From: Pollenia angustigena
Taxonomy: Eukaryota > Arthropoda > Insecta > Diptera > Polleniidae
NCBI GenBank assembly: GCA_930367215.1
Contig: OV884057.1
Coordinates: 104,743,284 to 104,807,283 of the forward strand
DNA: 64,000 nucleotides
Direction of reading: 5' to 3'
In this document: positions 41,287-52,135 of the stretch, in pieces
Layout of the letters: each line of letters begins with the position of its first letter
How positions within the stretch are numbered: the stretch's first letter is position 1
Made by a program: the position numbers and the translations under genes
The notes under the pieces: model-generated
Told to the model about the DNA's origin: nothing
Databases searched by the model: none
What the model saw: only the letters and a program-made list of their open reading frames with translations

Positions 41287-42290
41287 CTGGTTTTGTGTCA
41301 CGCCCACTTTTACAATCCAGCCAACATTTCGTCGGAAGTGTGTATTGATAACCAAGATGCTCAATTTGAAAACCCTGGCTCTTGCCCATCTCCAGATATA
41401 CATAAATCGATAATGTCTTTGTAAGGGAAGTCCACACCCACCTCGCCAATCCCGCCTATATTGTCGGATGTTGTGTATTGATAAACAAGAGGCTTGCACC
41501 TAATTTGGAAACTTTTGCTCTTTCCGTTCTCCAGATATACATCGTTAAATCAACTTCGCTGTACATGTTTGTATTTATTATGTGTAAAAATCGCAAAAAA
41601 GTCTTTAAAAACAATTTATACAAGGTTACCCTCGGTGATAGGTATAAAAAACAACAACAACATGTAATTTTAAGTCGACGTATTTAGGAAGAAGTTTACA
41701 TTTACCTGGGTTTTAAAACTTGGACTAGAAAAGGTCTGTGGTTCCCGAAAGTGGGTGCCTTTCAAAAAAATATTTTGAAGAAATATCTTCTATTTCTGGA
41801 CTGATTTTTCGACCTTTTAGGGAAATATTGTTTGTTGAAAATTTTCAATCTTTTGATATATGTATGTAAAAGTTTTTAGTATTTTGGTCATACCTCAGTT
41901 TTTTTTGAACCGATTTGACTGACTTATTTAAAAAGAAATTTACCTTTTACATGGGTTATAAAACTTGGACTCGGGAAAATTTATAGTTTCCGAAAACGAG
42001 TAAGGTTGATGTTTTCTAGACCATTTTTGGGGTATTTTGGTCATAACTTCGACAATCCCGCCCACATTTCGGATGTTGTGTATTGATTACCAAGATACTT
42101 GTACCTTATTTGGAAACTTTGAGTCTTGCCATTCTCAAGATATACCGAAATATATAATGTCTCCGTACCGGAGATACCACGTCCACTTTTCAAATCCCAC
42201 CCATTATTTTAGAAAAGATGTGTATTGAAAACCCAGATATGTTTATTATAGTTGAATTTTTTTTTCTCTAATTGACCTATTTTTGTCACT
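41287..42290. repeat. diverged tandem units of mixed length
   Basis: Repeated pattern: C(C/A)ATCCCGCC.A.(A)TT(T/G)CGGA(T)GTTGTGTATTGAT(A)ACCAAGATGC, then TTTGGAAACTTT..CTCTTGCC.TTCTC(C)AGATATAC. Clear copies start about 41315, 41445, 42050 and 42195. Between 41700 and 42010 two copies of TTT(A)CCT(G)GGTT.TAAAACTTGGACT(A/C)G occur. Non-coding. Confidence 0.5.
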
Positions 42291-42299
42291 TGCAAGGGA

Positions 42300-43370
42300 G
42301 GGTTGAAGTCGTACAAAAGTTATTACGCACGGGATCAACGTTGGTGATTAAACAGCGCTATTTTCCAGTTTCATCTGTTATAGGGAATCTGATCTATACC
42401 GAACTTGACCGGATGTTAAATTTAGACATAATCGAAGAATCGTAATCGCCTATAGTACTGTGCGGATTCCGGAAAAAATACATTTTTGTCTCGACAGTCG
42501 GAAAGTAAATTCGGTAACGGTTAAAAATGCGTATACACTGCCAAATATTGATGGTATTTTGTCGCGTTTACCCAAAGCAGAGTTTATCATGAGCCTTGAC
42601 CTGAAAATTGCCTTTGGCAAATACCTTTTGACTCATGGTTGAAAGATAAAATGGCATTTTCTGTTCCTGGTCGTCCTTTGTGCCATTACAAGGTAATGCC
42701 ATGTCAAGGCTGATGGCCAAAGCGACAAAAACAGAATTAAGAACAGAGGTGTTTGTATATATGGACGATTTGCTTATCGTGTCTGACAATTTTTAGAGGC
42801 ATTTGAATGTATTGCGAGAGGTTGCTCGTCACATCTGTGCAGGCGGACTGACTATTAATGTAGAGAAATCGAAAATTTGTGTGACAGATTTGTCACACAA
42901 GGTAAATTCTCTTGGAATGAAGAGGCTCAAAAAGCATTTAGGGATTTAAAACTATCTTGACCATCCTATTTTGCACTCGCGTTACATAGTCCAGAATTCA
43001 CAAAGCCTTTTTACATACATTGTGATGCTAGCAACACTGCTATTGGAAGTGTTCTGGTCCAGAAAGCTACGTTGGGTAAAGAGTTTATTATTGCCTTTAT
43101 GTCAAAGAAACTTGACCAAGCCAGGTATAACAATTCAGTGAACGAACAAGAATGCTTAGCGTCAATGCTTTGCATTAAACATTTCGGGCATATGTCAAGG
43201 CATGAGTTTACAGAGACAGCTATCACGCTTCGATAGTGTCTCAGGTCCCAAATAGATCTGAACTCTTAATTGTCAAGATGTGCTTTGAAACTTGAAGCGT
43301 TTACTTTTAAAATCGAGCACAGGAAGGGTAGTCAAAATGTAGTTCCTAAAACGCTTTCGCTTGCCAACAG
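42300..43370 (+). pseudogene. gypsy RT/RNase H remnant (Osvaldo-like)
   Basis: Plus-strand fragments: LVIKQRYFPVS, IEESxSPIVLCG, CLDSRKVNSVTVKNAYTLPN, RLPKAEFIMSLDLK, FSVPGRPLxHYKVMP, VFVYMDDLLIVSDN (YMDD), then after a deletion at about 42905 FTKPFYIHCDASNTAIGSVL and EQECLASMLCIKHF, ending FKIEHRKGSQNVV. Motif order is that of gypsy RT and RNase H; the CLDSRK/MSLDL wording resembles Osvaldo-type elements. Many stops and shifts. Confidence 0.7.
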
Positions 43371-43459
43371 AACTATTGGGAGTGTCCGCTTTAGACGACT
43401 CTTTGGTCTTCATTGATTTCAATTCAAACATTTACCGCTTGTTAATGTTAGAGCAGCTA

Positions 43460-43745
43460 TTAACATAAAATTTGAGTTAAGAGAAATCGAGAAGGCACCC
43501 GGTATTGATAAGATCAGTAACAACATTCTTTTGGAGCTACCTTACGCCTAAAATACTACCCTCAAGAATGCAAGGTTTCCTTAGTAGCCACGATACCAAA
43601 GCCAGGAAAGGATCATACAAAAGTTGAGTCATATATTTGAGAAACTACTAATGTCAAAATTAACAGCGATTTTAAATGATAATAGATGTATTCGAAACCA
43701 TCAATTCGGTTTTAGAAAAAAGCGCAACACAATTGAACAAACTCA
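43460..43745 (+). pseudogene. Jockey-like LINE RT fragment
   Basis: Plus-strand readings: EIEKAPGIDKISNNILLELP, then KYYPQECKVSLVATIPKPGKD and KIFEKLLMSKLTAIL, NHQFGFRKKRNTIEQ. These match the N-terminal RT motifs of Jockey-type LINEs (KAPG.D, IPKPGKD, LFEKL, QFGFR). A deletion removed the SYRPISLL motif region near 43640. Confidence 0.75.
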
Positions 43746-43756
43746 TTGAACACTAA

Positions 43757-43905
43757 CAGCCTGTTCATGGATTTCGAACGTCATCGGTCGCATAGAAAAT
43801 TACATTAAAAACAAAAACAAACATCGAACAATGTTCGAATTTTGTTTTTGTTTTAAATGTAATTTTCTATGCGAACGATGAAGTTCGATATCGTTAAACA
43901 GGCAG
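43757..43905. mobile_element. 149-bp hairpin MITE with TAA duplication
   Basis: Nearly the whole element is one inverted repeat: CAGCCTGTTCATGGATTTCG mirrored at 43886-43905, and GCATAGAAAATTACATT pairs with AATGTAATTTTCTATGC. TAA flanks at 43754-43756 and 43906-43908. Confidence 0.75.
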
Positions 43906-43964
43906 TAAATGCTATAAGAAAAACCTTTGTTGAAAAAAAATTTACTCAGCACTCTTGATCGAAT

Positions 43965-44042
43965 GCCCCGGTAGGCTAGCTGGTAGTGAGCTAGTCTTTT
44001 AGCGCCGGGGTTGCGGGTTTTATTCCCTGCCAGAGACTCTGG
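43965..44042 (+). repeat. tRNA-like tract (possible SINE head)
   Basis: GCCCCGGTAGGCTAGCTGGT, then AGTGAGCTAGTCTTTTAGCG and GGTTGCGGGTTTTATTCCCT resemble a degenerate tRNA: D-arm/A-box (TAGGCTAGCTGGTAG), anticodon-like loop CTTTTA, and T-arm/B-box (GGGTTTTATTCCC). GC-rich, unlike the surroundings. Downstream GCAGACAAGCGACGGGCTTC may be the body. Acceptor ends do not pair well, so not a functional tRNA. Confidence 0.45.
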
Positions 44043-44086
44043 TTTCTCTCCCGCAGACAAGCGACGGGCTTCGCGGGAATAGCTTA

Positions 44087-44700
44087 AGGTGCATATAGAC
44101 GACATGTTTTTTACATCTGACTTGTCAACTTTTCAAGTCACATGTAATTGTGCATGTCTGTCAAAATTGCTGTTTTACAGAAGGTTTGTAATATTCGGTT
44201 ACAAACGTACATGTAATTTGCTTCTGACATTGTCTCTGTTTTTTTCGCATAGTTATTGAAAAAAACCAAATAAAAATGCCGCCACGAAAATTTGTATTTA
44301 CGCCGTAAAAAAGTTTAGCCATCTTAACATATTTTTCTTTTAATTCAATGATACCAATTAAGGATATTATAATGAATCGGTTTTTATATATATATTTACA
44401 TAAATTGTATTCAATGGTGCGATGATCATAAATATCTCGGTATTGTAAAATATTAACTGCAGCAGGCTAATGATTCCGTCAATAGTGGACGCCGCTGCCG
44501 TTTTCTTCTCGGCAAAGATTTCTGATGTCAGATGGTTTGTCAGAAGAAAATAGAGCACGCTCTAACTGAAATTTTGTCAGATGACTTTGCATCTGACTTT
44601 TACAGAAGCAAAGTTAAAAAGGTAACACACGACATGTATGTATTTTGCAGTGGGAAATTTGACATGTCAGATGACAAAAACATGTCGTGTACGGTCGCCT
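44087..44700. mobile_element. 614-bp PIF/Harbinger-like element with TTA duplication
   Basis: AGGTGCATATAGACGACATG at 44087 and AGGCGACCGTACACGACATG (complement ending at 44700), extending inward to ACATCTGAC.TGTC on both sides; TTA flanks at 44084-44086 and 44701-44703. No convincing ORF. Confidence 0.75.
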
Positions 44701-44899
44701 TTAGGAAATTAAAAAAATTAAAAAAAAAATGTTTTGCAAGCTTTTGATAGTCTGTCATTAAGGCTTATAACATAAATTGAAACAAAACTTATTATTAAAG
44801 AAGGCGTTTTAAACTTTATTTATACTTTGGATATGCCAACAAACAACTGCATCCAAACTTTAACTTTTGCAGCCAATAACGAGCTTTCCTAAGCGTACA

Positions 44900-46332
44900 C
44901 AAAAACTGTTATTAAGCATCTCGTTACTCACAGGACCATATATTTGAACGGGAAAGTGGTAAAGAACCGGCCACAGGTAGCGAATTCCAAAAAATAATTT
45001 GTTTATTACCTCATAAAGGTACCTTATCAGGGGGTCAAAGTAAGAGACGGAGAGGAAAATCTTTTGGAATCGCGAACTGCAAGTGAGCTTATTACTGCAG
45101 CTGAGTTAGCTACTCGAAAAGAAGGGCATCGAAGTGTTGCTAAAGAGATCCATAACGTAGCGGTCAGTGAAACTAGAGAAAAGAATAAGTGTTCTGAACA
45201 AAGTCGGCAGTTACCACCAGACGAAGCTTTAGCTTATTATGTGGACTCGAAATCAACTTCTCACTCATATAAATAAGCAAGAAAGTGGTCAATGAAAGCA
45301 GGACATCAAGTGTATCCATCGTTTTATAGTTTAGGCAAGTCCAAAGCGTATTTTTGTCCTTCTGACGAATAAATTTCTGTGACTGAATCTCGAGCTGAAA
45401 TTAAACTTCAGGAGATTTTGGATAAAACGACTTAACGATTAGTTAAAGTTCAGACGGAAGTCATTAGAAGTGTTTTACCTCGTTCATATTATACGTTGGT
45501 AAGCAAATGGGGCTGTGATGGGAGTTCGGGGCATAGCACGTATAAGCAGAATATTGAGAACACTAACGCTACAGACGAATTTGTCGCTTTGAGACTGCTT
45601 GATTCCGTAACTGTTATCTGGCAAAATCCAATACCTTCCACTTCTTTATATAGCCGTCCTATTAAGTTTATTTTTGCCAAGGAGAGAAAAGAGTTTACAA
45701 AAGAAGAAACTTCTAAAATTTTAGATGACGTGAGTCAGCTTCTTCCAAAATTATGTAATTTTGCTGGATCTCAAATCTCTGTTAAACACCATTTGTTAAC
45801 AATGACTGATGGCAAAGTATGCAATGCCTCAACAGACACCAGTTCAACACAAACGTGTTATATTTCCGGTGCCACCCCGTCTACTATGAACGAGGAGTTA
45901 AAGAAAAATCCCATCAACGAAGAACGCCTTGCATTTGGTTTATCTACTTTACATGTATGGATCCGCACGTTTGAATGTTTGCTTCACATCAGCTATCGTT
46001 TAGAAATAAAAAAGTGGCAAGTCAGGGGAGATAACGACAAAGCTATTATGAAGCAACGCTCACAAAAGATACAAAAAGTGTTTAAAGATCGTATGGGACT
46101 CATTGTAGATACACCAAAACCTGGGTATGGTAACACAAACGATGGAAACACAGCTCGTAGGTTTTTTTCCAAAGCTGAAGTGAGCAGCGAAATTACAGGA
46201 TTAGACGTAAACCTTATTCGTAGATTTCATGTAATTTTAATAACTTTGTAATCGGGATATGACATAAATTATATTGAATTTGAAAAGTTTTGTCTTGATA
46301 CTAAAAAATTATACCTTGATCTGTATTCCTCT
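44900..46332 (+). pseudogene. Transib (RAG1-like) transposase, N-terminal and core part
   Basis: Plus-strand reading with in-frame stops near 45274, 45370, 45433 and 46249. N-terminal: SRTASELITAAELATRKEGH, LPPDEALAYYVDS. Core: VSKWGCDGSSGHSTYKQ (first catalytic Asp), IWQNPIPSTSLYSRPI, LTMTDGKVCNASTDTSSTQ (second Asp), CYISGAT, STLHVWIRTFECLLHISYRL and DTPKPGYGNTNDGNTARRFF. This is the Transib/RAG1 core, whose enzymes cut DNA by a hairpin mechanism and from which V(D)J recombinase derives. One zinc ligand of the usual CYxC is Ser here. It breaks at 46332 by insertion of the 412-like element and resumes at 54583. Confidence 0.85.
46329..46332. repeat. target duplication of 412-like element, left copy
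   Basis: CTCT, matched by CTCT at 53660-53663. Confidence 0.75.
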
Positions 46333-46922
46333 TATGGTAGGTTTGGTGTGAGGAATAAAAAGCAAGTTTATGTTTGGGTTTTCTTAATTTTATTTACTTT
46401 CTGCTCTTGGTTATCCCACTCACTTTGATATTAACACTAATACTAATTTTACAAAAATATTTACACTATCTTATATACTAAATTATAGTCTTAGAATTAT
46501 ATTACCTAAAATGCTACAGCAGCACATCCCACGACCTAGTTGCACATTTTTGTGACACACATGTTTCAAGTACTTTTCCGGGTGGTCAAGATGTCAAACA
46601 GACATACACCCAAACGTTTTATGATGCCGTCATAAACGTATCGCAAGTATACAAAACAATTGTAACAAGAAACCTTTTTAGTTATTTTATTTTGGGTTTT
46701 TTGGACATACACATTTAATTGTTTTGTTTGTTTACAATTTACCATATGTGGTTCAATGTCAATTGTGCAGTTTCAAATAATTGTTTTGTTTGTTTATAAT
46801 TTACCATTTACATTTATGTGGTTCAATGTCAATTGTGCAGTTTCAAATAACTGTAGAACAAAGTCGTGGTATTGCTTAGTATTCATGCATTTATATGAAT
46901 ACTACAGTATGCATATACTACA
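46333..46922 (-). repeat. 3' LTR (minus sense) of 412-like element
   Basis: Minus strand begins TGTAGTATATGCATACTG and ends CCTACCATA. Contains a local 50-60 bp direct duplication (TTGTTTTGTTTGTTTA...TCAAATAA at 46728 and 46780). Confidence 0.9.
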
Positions 46923-47159
46923 CCATCGCCCTTAAGAGGAATCGTACAATTTCTTCAAAAACTTTGAAATTGGATGATTACTACAAATATAAGTGTATGC
47001 ATACTGTCTGGTTGGTTACATAAAAAAAAATTTATTTCTTTTTGTTTTGTTTTTTTTTTTTTTTTTTTTTTGAAAGTCATTAACACTACAATTTTATATA
47101 CTATTTTTTTTTTTTTTTGTATTAATTTTAGATATTATGTATTATATAATTAATTTTGC
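46923..47159 (-). other. 3' untranslated region and polypurine tract of 412-like element
   Basis: Minus strand ends CCTCTTAAGGGCGATGG directly before the 3' LTR (46923-46940). Two long A-runs (minus sense) occur at 47050-47070 and 47105-47120. Confidence 0.6.
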
Positions 47160-50100
47160 TTATTTTGTATTATATTTCTTTAATAAATTTTTATGATAAG
47201 CTTTAATATTATTTTTAATTTTTATGTACACATTTAGATCATCTATATCTACTATTTCGTATGGACCATGGTAAGGCGATTCATTTTTCTTTCTACTTTC
47301 CAACCTTACCAAGACCCAGTCGCCTACTTCCAATTCTATTCTATTAGCATTGTTATGTGAATCTAACATTCTTTTATCCTTGACTATCTTTATTAATTTT
47401 CTAGCGTTTTCTAAAGAGTTTTTTAATCTAATCTTTAGTTCATTCGCGTAATTATCAAGATTATACACCCTATCGCAATTCGTAATCTGGTCGCCTGGTA
47501 AACTAGGTAATTTCCCAAATATCAATTCAAAAGGAGAGTATTCAGTGTCTACATGAGGAGTAATATTGTATGCAAAAGTATAGTATGGTATCCATGAATG
47601 CCATTCACCTTCACCTACAAAAGATAGGAAATACTCATTTAAAACACGATGGTTCCTTTCAACGGTACCTAGAGTCTCGTGATGATAAGGTGTGGAAAAT
47701 TTTTGTTCTATCTTCAATAATCCACAGATTTCTTTAAGTAATTCATTAGCAAACTCCGTTCCCCTGTCCGATTTCAGTGTTCTAAATAAACCGTATTTCA
47801 ATATCAAATTTTCAACTAAGGTCTTTGCTATAGATACGGCTTCTTTTGTTTCCATGGGAGCCGCTATAACATACTTCGTCAGTTCGCACTGCATGGTCAA
47901 TATGTACCTATAATCTCCAGAAGGACGTAATGGCCCAACTGTGTCGATCACAATCGTCTCAAAACTCCGTGTTGGTGTATCCGTTATGCAGAATGGTTCC
48001 CTAGTGTGTCTCACTTGCTTGTTTCTTTGGCAAAGATCACACGTTGATACATGTTTTTTAACCATCTTGTACATGTTTTTCCATATGTATTTTTGTTTTA
48101 ATTTTAACAAAGTTTTCCTAACTCCGAAATGTCCTCCGCTTGGTGTGTCGTGATATAATTTTATCAATTCTTTTTGTTTTTCTACATTCGTTATCCTTTG
48201 GGGGTCGTTGTATAACAGTATTGTGACGTCTTTCACTTTAAGTTTATTTACTTTTTCTTTCAAAACCTCATGGGTTATCATATTAAATACGTTATCACTC
48301 CTATTCAGTGCATAAATTTTGTATTTCAATTCTTCCAGTGTTGACAGTAGTTTCTTCAGTACATTATCGAAATAATGTGAATTATCGCTACATCTCACCT
48401 GTATCTCATTTAGACTCTTTTGGTCTGTAATTTTTATTCTTGTGCCTAGGTCTTCCTCTAACATAAATTTTATTCTTTTCGCGCGCTTGATGTCGTTGAA
48501 AGATGTGCATTCCCACATATTGAGTTGATCAGGCTCATTATGAGAATTGCAGTTCTCTTCGGTTGCATCAATTTCTCTATCCTTCTTACCTCTCTCATTC
48601 TGTTTTTCTGTTCTGCTTTCTTTTTCTTGCGTCTTTTTACTCATTCCCCTTGTTATCACCAGCGTTTTCCTTACCGTTTCGTCTATTTCGTGAGGTATCA
48701 TTTCCTTTAATGTCTCAGAATCTATCTGAATTCTGGACAATGCATCCGCATTCGTATTATTTGCTCCTTTTTTATATACTATGTTAAAGTCGTAATCTGA
48801 TAATTCTAGTCGTATCCGAGTTAACTTAGAACTTGGATTTTTGTGCGAAAACAACGATATTAATGGTCGATGGTCTGTAACCACGGTAAATTTTCTTCCG
48901 TATAGGTATGGCCTGAAGAATTGTATGCCCCAATGTATGGCTAACAATTCTTTTTCTATGACCGGCTTGTTCTTTTCATATCTGTTGAGTGACTTACTTG
49001 CGTATGATATAGGTAGATCTTCACCTATCGTACCTTGAGATAAAACTGCCCCAAGCGCAAAATCAGATGCGTCTGTGGTTAATACAAATGGTTTTTCAAA
49101 ATTAGGATATTGTAGAATGGGTGGACTAATCAAATTTGCCTTCAACTTCTCAAAAGCTACTTGACATTCCTCCGTCCATTCAAATTTAACATTTTTCTTT
49201 AAAAGATTATTCAGACAACTTGCAATATCCGCAAAATTTTTTATGAACCGTCTGTAGTAATTACAGAATGCTACAAAACGCCTGACATCATCCGCGTTTT
49301 TTGGAATGGGATATTTAGTAATGGCCTCAAATTTACCTGGGTCGGGTTTTATACCATTTGAAGTTATCAGATGACCTAAATATACCACCTCAGGTTTTAA
49401 AAAACAACACTTGCCCGCGTTCAATTTCAAGTTATATCTCGCGAGTCTATCAAACACGTTAACCAAATTCCGATTATGGTGTTTCAAACTACATCCAAAG
49501 ACAATAATATCATCAACATATAAAAATGCCTCTGATTCCAATCCAGATAGAGCAATGGTCAACATACGTTGAAAACTGTTAGAAGAAATCTTAAGACCAA
49601 ATGGTAGCCGTGTATACTGGTAATGACCATCTAGGGTCGAAAAGGCTGTAAAAGGTCTTGAATCAGGTTCAAGTTCAATTTGGTGGAATGAACTTGTCAT
49701 ATCCAGAGTCGAAAAATACCTCGCCCTACCTAATTTGTCCAAAATGTCATCTAGCCTTGTTAGTGGGAATTTATCATTGACTATTTTGTCATTCAATTTC
49801 CTAAAATCAACTACTAGACGCCATTTTTTTAAATCGGTTTGGCCCTTTTTCGGTACCAAAAGCAATGGAGCATTATATGGACTCACGGACGGTTCTATTA
49901 TTCCCTCTCTCAATAAACCCTTCACTTGATTGTGAATTTCCTCAGTTTGTGCCTGCGGCAACCGATAATTTTTTATGTAGACTGGACTGTTATCGTTCAA
50001 TTGGATTGTCTGAGAATAGAAGTTGTTAGTTGTCAAATGCTCTCCATCTAAATGAAAAATAGATTGATATTCTTTAAGTATATCAATTAATTCCCGTTTC

Positions 50101-50792
50101 GCGTTCTCATCTTCGCTATCTATGTTAAGTTCACTCATTAATTTTTGGAATCGTTGTTCAGAATGTAATCCCTTCCGCGTACCTGTTCTATAGATATCGT
50201 AGTTCCTTAATGGAATTGTATCGACTTTGAGATTTCTAACTACCGTTGTTTTATCCAATACATTCAGTAATCTTATATGTTGATTACCCGTTTTAGGAAC
50301 AATCGAATTCGCTAAGAATATGCCGTGAGCAATTTCACGACTACAAACTACTCCGTCCTCTTCTAAATCCAGTTTAAAAGGAAGAATAACTTCGCTTCTT
50401 GGTGGAATTTTCACCCAACTTATGCCATAAGTCCTATCATGTATTGGAAATATGACCGATTCACTTCCCGCATTAACCGTTAGTATGTATTTCTCATAGT
50501 CAATATTACAATTATACTTGCAGAGGAAATCCCTACCCAGTATTCCATCAGTAGCAATTGGAAAATCATAATCCACGAGTTGTATTTTGTGGTTAACAAC
50601 AGTTTCTCCAATTGGTATCTTCACAATAGTGGATCCCAAAGACCTTATTTTGTCCTTAGAGATTCCAGTTAATAAACAATAATCATCCGGATCTTCCTCG
50701 TAATTTCGAACAGTATTTTCCTTGCACAGTGACACATCAGCCCCTGTGTCTATTAAAAATGTCATTACACTGTTTGTACCTTGAATATTCAA
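47160..50792 (-). CDS. Pol polyprotein of 412-like element
   Basis: 1210 residues from 50792, with the frame open further upstream through the end of gag, so Pol is probably made by -1 frameshifting rather than from a separate start. Protease FLIDTGADVSL (residues 12-22). RT: LVVDFRKLND (327), STLDMTSSFHQ (361), LPFGLK (396), FLYVDDII (423-430). RNase H: TTDASDFALGAVL (572), [11 protein letters not shown] (638), ADALSR (682). Integrase: zinc domain HDTPSGGHFG ... CDLCQ, core D950 (VIDTVGPL), D1009 (KSDRGTEF), E1045 (GTVERNHR); C-terminal WVLVRLES/HGPYEIVDID. No internal stops. Enzymes act in the cytoplasmic particle and nucleus to copy and insert the element. Confidence 0.93.
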   Translation of the reverse strand: MNIQGTNSVMTFLIDTGADVSLCKENTVRNYEEDPDDYCLLTGISKDKIRSLGSTIVKIPIGETVVNHKIQLVDYDFPIATDGILGRDFLCKYNCNIDYEKYILTVNAGSESVIFPIHDRTYGISWVKIPPRSEVILPFKLDLEEDGVVCSREIAHGIFLANSIVPKTGNQHIRLLNVLDKTTVVRNLKVDTIPLRNYDIYRTGTRKGLHSEQRFQKLMSELNIDSEDENAKRELIDILKEYQSIFHLDGEHLTTNNFYSQTIQLNDNSPVYIKNYRLPQAQTEEIHNQVKGLLREGIIEPSVSPYNAPLLLVPKKGQTDLKKWRLVVDFRKLNDKIVNDKFPLTRLDDILDKLGRARYFSTLDMTSSFHQIELEPDSRPFTAFSTLDGHYQYTRLPFGLKISSNSFQRMLTIALSGLESEAFLYVDDIIVFGCSLKHHNRNLVNVFDRLARYNLKLNAGKCCFLKPEVVYLGHLITSNGIKPDPGKFEAITKYPIPKNADDVRRFVAFCNYYRRFIKNFADIASCLNNLLKKNVKFEWTEECQVAFEKLKANLISPPILQYPNFEKPFVLTTDASDFALGAVLSQGTIGEDLPISYASKSLNRYEKNKPVIEKELLAIHWGIQFFRPYLYGRKFTVVTDHRPLISLFSHKNPSSKLTRIRLELSDYDFNIVYKKGANNTNADALSRIQIDSETLKEMIPHEIDETVRKTLVITRGMSKKTQEKESRTEKQNERGKKDREIDATEENCNSHNEPDQLNMWECTSFNDIKRAKRIKFMLEEDLGTRIKITDQKSLNEIQVRCSDNSHYFDNVLKKLLSTLEELKYKIYALNRSDNVFNMITHEVLKEKVNKLKVKDVTILLYNDPQRITNVEKQKELIKLYHDTPSGGHFGVRKTLLKLKQKYIWKNMYKMVKKHVSTCDLCQRNKQVRHTREPFCITDTPTRSFETIVIDTVGPLRPSGDYRYILTMQCELTKYVIAAPMETKEAVSIAKTLVENLILKYGLFRTLKSDRGTEFANELLKEICGLLKIEQKFSTPYHHETLGTVERNHRVLNEYFLSFVGEGEWHSWIPYYTFAYNITPHVDTEYSPFELIFGKLPSLPGDQITNCDRVYNLDNYANELKIRLKNSLENARKLIKIVKDKRMLDSHNNANRIELEVGDWVLVRLESRKKNESPYHGPYEIVDIDDLNVYIKIKNNIKAYHKNLLKKYNTK

Positions 50793-50845
50793 TTTTATAT
50801 AATTCTTTAAATCGGATGAAATATTGTAAATTTTGTGTAATTCTA

Positions 50846-52135
50846 CTAGTTTTGGTCCGGAGAGTCTTGGTACCTTAAGACTTCCGGATCTTGGGAGTTT
50901 CCCTGTTCCTGAACGTGATGTACCCTACGACTTCTGTTACCATTTCCATTGTCATAATTATTATTTCTACGCCTACTATTTCCATTATTCTGAGCATTGC
51001 TATTGTTTCCTGATCTGCATACCTTCGCAAAGTGGTTAGGCTTCCCACACTTGTCGCAAGTTTTTCCTTGAGCATAGCATCTATCACCATGCTTTCCGCC
51101 GCAACTTCCACATCTGCTGTTAACACTGTTCCTGCTTTCGTTGGCATTGTTATTGAAGTTACTGTTGTAGCTGTTGCGTCTACCGTTTCTGTTATCATTG
51201 GTATTTCTATTGTTGTTGTCTGGACCCCTCGACCTTGCTGTCTGGAACATAATTTGGCTCTGTCTGATGTCCGCTGATGTCTCCAATGCTATCTCTATGG
51301 CTTCGTGAAGTGTTTTCTTCCTGCTGGCCTCAATCGTTCGGACTACTTCCCTGTTCTTTAATCCGTTTTTGAACGAGTTGAAAGCTATTATAGCATTCGT
51401 GTTGCTAATTATTTCCCTGCTCGCTTCGCCAAGAGCCTCCGTTTGTAGCTCGTTTAGTTCCATCATCAGGGTTTCTATTTGATCTGCAAATTTTCGTATT
51501 GACTCTGTTTGGACTATGGTTGTCAATTCGTTCAAAATGACGTTAGGAGATTTCTTTATTCCATAGGCCCGTTTTAGTGAATTTCTTAATGTTGCAATAT
51601 CAATTGGTACGGCTATTTGTCTAATCTTATTCTGTACTTTCGAGGTTAGTTTTGTTCTATATATAAAGTTGAAGAATGCAGTATGTTTTTCAGGTACAAT
51701 GGTTTCCTGTACTATCTCTAGATTTGCCAAAAAGATCTCAAGTTCCCCTTTTGCACCGTTAAATATTGGTATAAGCTTGGAAATAGCTGCCAATTCGGTC
51801 GTGTTAAGTACGTTGTCTGTCATCGTGTTATCTACGTCACCTGTTTCCCTTGAACTAATATCACGCGCTTGTTGCGATGATGATTGTTGATCCCTTTGTT
51901 CGTGTAACCTAAGAATTTCTAACGCTTCACCCTTTAATTTGCCAAATCTTTCTATATTCCTATCCCTATCTACTTTCGATATTTTCGGATCTTCCAATAT
52001 TTCTATGGTTTGTAATTCTAATCTTTCCACCTCTTTTCGTTTTGCGACCAAGGTGTCCGCTGTATAAACTTTGCCTATTGATTTTCTGGCGTTTGATATT
52101 AATGTTTCTACCTGTTTATATATACTATCCATCAA
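50846..52135 (-). CDS. Gag of 412-like element
   Basis: 429 residues from ATG at 52135 (MMDSIYKQVETLISNARKSI). The N-terminal helical region is rich in charged residues and likely coiled coil (KEVERLELQTIEILED). The capsid-like middle contains ELAAISKLIPIFNGAKGELE and FNSFKNGLKNREVVRTIEAS. The C-terminus is Asn/Arg-rich with zinc-binding CGSCGGKHGDRC and CDKCGKPNHFAKVC. It forms virus-like particles and binds element RNA (family knowledge). It ends 53 bases before the first pol start-like codon; in the overlap pol lies in the -1 frame. Confidence 0.9.
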   Translation of the reverse strand: MMDSIYKQVETLISNARKSIGKVYTADTLVAKRKEVERLELQTIEILEDPKISKVDRDRNIERFGKLKGEALEILRLHEQRDQQSSSQQARDISSRETGDVDNTMTDNVLNTTELAAISKLIPIFNGAKGELEIFLANLEIVQETIVPEKHTAFFNFIYRTKLTSKVQNKIRQIAVPIDIATLRNSLKRAYGIKKSPNVILNELTTIVQTESIRKFADQIETLMMELNELQTEALGEASREIISNTNAIIAFNSFKNGLKNREVVRTIEASRKKTLHEAIEIALETSADIRQSQIMFQTARSRGPDNNNRNTNDNRNGRRNSYNSNFNNNANESRNSVNSRCGSCGGKHGDRCYAQGKTCDKCGKPNHFAKVCRSGNNSNAQNNGNSRRRNNNYDNGNGNRSRRVHHVQEQGNSQDPEVLRYQDSPDQN

